From Candidatus Hydrogenedens terephthalaticus JGI OTU-1 (GTDB lineage Bacteria; Hydrogenedentota; Hydrogenedentia; Hydrogenedentales; Hydrogenedentaceae), in the NCBI GenBank assembly GCA_000493945.1, contig AWNW01000024.1, positions 1-44,517 on the forward strand: DNA of 44,517 nt. The letters run 5' to 3'. Within the stretch, counting starts at the first letter, position 1. Each line of letters starts with the position of its first letter. Below, piece after piece: positions 43,145 to 44,517 of the stretch. A program made the position numbers and the translations under genes. The notes under the pieces were generated by a model. That model was not told where the DNA came from and did not search any database. It was given only the letters and a program-made list of their open reading frames with translations.

Positions 43145-44383
43145 TTAATTATTGCTTGCATAATCTAAAATTCTTACGGATATTGTACTAGTAAGCAATA
43201 CATTTATATTAAGATTAGATTTATCTATTACCAAGTTACTTAATATCGCCGTATCTAAATTCCCAACAAGAAATACCCCTTTTTCTATCTCTACTCCATT
43301 GCCATTTATTTTACTATTAATCATTTCAATCTTTTTATCAATTAATTTACATAAATCTTTATCTATATTTGTCATTTTATCGTTCATGTCATGAAGTAAA
43401 AACTTATCTTCATTATTACATAACCATAACCATAGCCATAGGTCAAGAATCGGATACTTTTTATGTGTATAAAATCTAGTACTTTCTATCTTTAAAAGTT
43501 TTGTCTTAGAATCAATAATAGGTTTGCCTTCATAGTAAAGGTTCCAGTTACAACAAGGTAATAAGAATATATTTGGTTTAAATCCAATATTTATTTTTAA
43601 TGTAATACCAGTATTAGTACCAAAAAGCGAAAGAGAATTTGCTTGTAACAATGAATATTTTGAAATTTTAGAATTTATTTTGGGTATTAATTCTTCTGAA
43701 AATTCTTTGCTTAAATCTTTGTTTTTTACACTTATAAAACCTACAATGGAACATATATTATTAATTAATTCATCTTGCACAAATTTTGGTATTTCTAAAT
43801 TGCCCTTATATGAAGGTTTTTCATTAAAATGTAAGTTTAAGGTTCCATTTAATCGTAAGTGAAAGCGACAGAAATTTTCTTGCCGGAATAAATTATTATA
43901 TTTCATTATAGTAGGCTTACATACTAGATATAAATTTTCACTTTTGTCTATTTCTATAGGTTCAGAGCATTTTTTTATTAATTTATTTAATCCATTATAA
44001 AAAGATTCTTCAATTATTACTTTTATCTTTTCCGATACTTTTGGAATAAATCTGTCTTCTAAAATACCAGAGAATAATTTCCTAACACACGCTATATCCA
44101 TTCCAAGAATTTCTAAATCTGCTTTTAATACAGTTGAGTTTTTTTCTATTGTAGATAATAGCATCTTATTATTTATTATTTGTGGTAAAAACTCTACATT
44201 TAATCTGCCTTCAATAGTTCCTTCCTGTGCTTTAGTTATCCCCTTTGCAAAAATTTGTAATGTAATTTTTATTCCTTCTTTCGAAAAGGTTATCTCACTT
44301 TCTTTTCTTTTAACTTTTACTTTCACACCCTGTACTAAATATTCATCAAGTATATTTTTTTGCACAAGGTCATTTAATTCCAT
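43145..44383 (-). CDS. DUF4403-like protein, N-terminus uncertain
   Basis: The 412 residues look like the DUF4403 family: a mostly beta, two-lobed protein with a late motif LYYEGKPIIDSKTKLLKIES, then a helical part, then KGVFLVGNLDTAILSN and a final beta strand set. Family members usually start with a signal peptide followed by an I.IP.....L...LN segment. Here that segment (HIDIPIEKLKMELNDLVQ) straddles the annotated ATG, so coding similarity begins upstream of it. The open frame extends back to a stop at 44465-44467 but contains no ATG, GTG or TTG. Translation may use a rare start, or the 5' end is damaged. The ribosome site at 44383 is poor. Function of the family is unknown. Confidence 0.6.
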   Translation of the reverse strand: MELNDLVQKNILDEYLVQGVKVKVKRKESEITFSKEGIKITLQIFAKGITKAQEGTIEGRLNVEFLPQIINNKMLLSTIEKNSTVLKADLEILGMDIACVRKLFSGILEDRFIPKVSEKIKVIIEESFYNGLNKLIKKCSEPIEIDKSENLYLVCKPTIMKYNNLFRQENFCRFHLRLNGTLNLHFNEKPSYKGNLEIPKFVQDELINNICSIVGFISVKNKDLSKEFSEELIPKINSKISKYSLLQANSLSLFGTNTGITLKINIGFKPNIFLLPCCNWNLYYEGKPIIDSKTKLLKIESTRFYTHKKYPILDLWLWLWLCNNEDKFLLHDMNDKMTNIDKDLCKLIDKKIEMINSKINGNGVEIEKGVFLVGNLDTAILSNLVIDKSNLNINVLLTSTISVRILDYASNN

Positions 44384-44463
44384 CTTTAATTTTTCAATAG
44401 GAATATCTATATGAAACCTCTGAACAAATAGGGTTTTTAGTTTTTGGATTAAACTGTAAAATG

Positions 44464-44469
44464 ATTATA
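44464..44469 (-). promoter_or_regulatory. TATAAT element upstream of the DUF4403-like gene
   Basis: A perfect TATAAT preceded by CGG is present on the minus strand, about 80 bases before the ATG at 44383. No good -35 is visible 17 bases upstream. It resembles the GGTATNAT elements before hypA and at 10074-10082. Confidence 0.4.
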
Positions 44470-44517
44470 CCGTTTTTGGAGAGAAAAAATCGCTTTGGGA
44501 AGGAAAAATCTTTTTCT

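Overview
This is a moderately AT-rich bacterial window from an organism I cannot name with certainty. The best fit is a bacterium of the Hydrogenedentota/Planctomycetota/Lentisphaerota type. The reasons are one giant secreted protein combining GLUG, PASTA, cohesin-like and dockerin modules with Glu-Gly-rich linkers, a Cys-Gly-Cys plus transmembrane C-terminal tail, and many dispersed intergenic repeats. That assignment is inference; no rRNA or marker gene is present, and I saw no tRNA, rRNA or CRISPR array.

Layout. 1-860 is repeat-rich intergenic DNA that ends in a textbook sigma70 promoter. 862-2001 is a lipoprotein gene closed by a strong terminator. 2155-7951 is a complete NiFe-hydrogenase maturation operon, hypABFCDE. 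About 7988-8894 is a decayed IS1595-family element with two in-frame stops. 8886-10428 is another repeat-rich gap with two 230-bp direct repeats. 10429-21906 encodes a 3825-residue modular surface protein. 22214-24724 (minus) is a soluble hybrid histidine kinase, divergent from an AsmA-like envelope protein (24790-27708). 27836-34221 (minus) is a compact six-gene operon, hdrC-hdrB-hdrA-mvhD-mvhG-mvhA. 34720-37761 (minus) is a fusion of a flippase-like membrane domain with an alkaline-phosphatase-superfamily domain, bracketed by two diverged copies of a ~100-bp repeat. The rest (38016-44467, all minus) is more AT-rich accessory DNA: an OLD-like ATPase pseudogene, a papain-like peptidase, a lipoprotein, a PD-(D/E)XK nuclease-like protein, a five-TM protein and a DUF4403-like protein.

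How the genes work together. The hyp operon builds and inserts the NiFe(CN)2CO centre. The obvious client is the Mvh-type hydrogenase encoded 20 kb away. With HdrABC, that hydrogenase should form a flavin-based electron-bifurcating complex that oxidises or produces H2 while coupling ferredoxin to a disulfide or other acceptor. The hydrogenase large subunit keeps a C-terminal extension, so a maturation endopeptidase must lie outside the window. The giant protein, the AsmA-like protein and the membrane phosphatase fusion all point to envelope or surface functions. The right-hand segment looks like an accessory island and is the likeliest place for something undescribed, but its function cannot be read from sequence alone.
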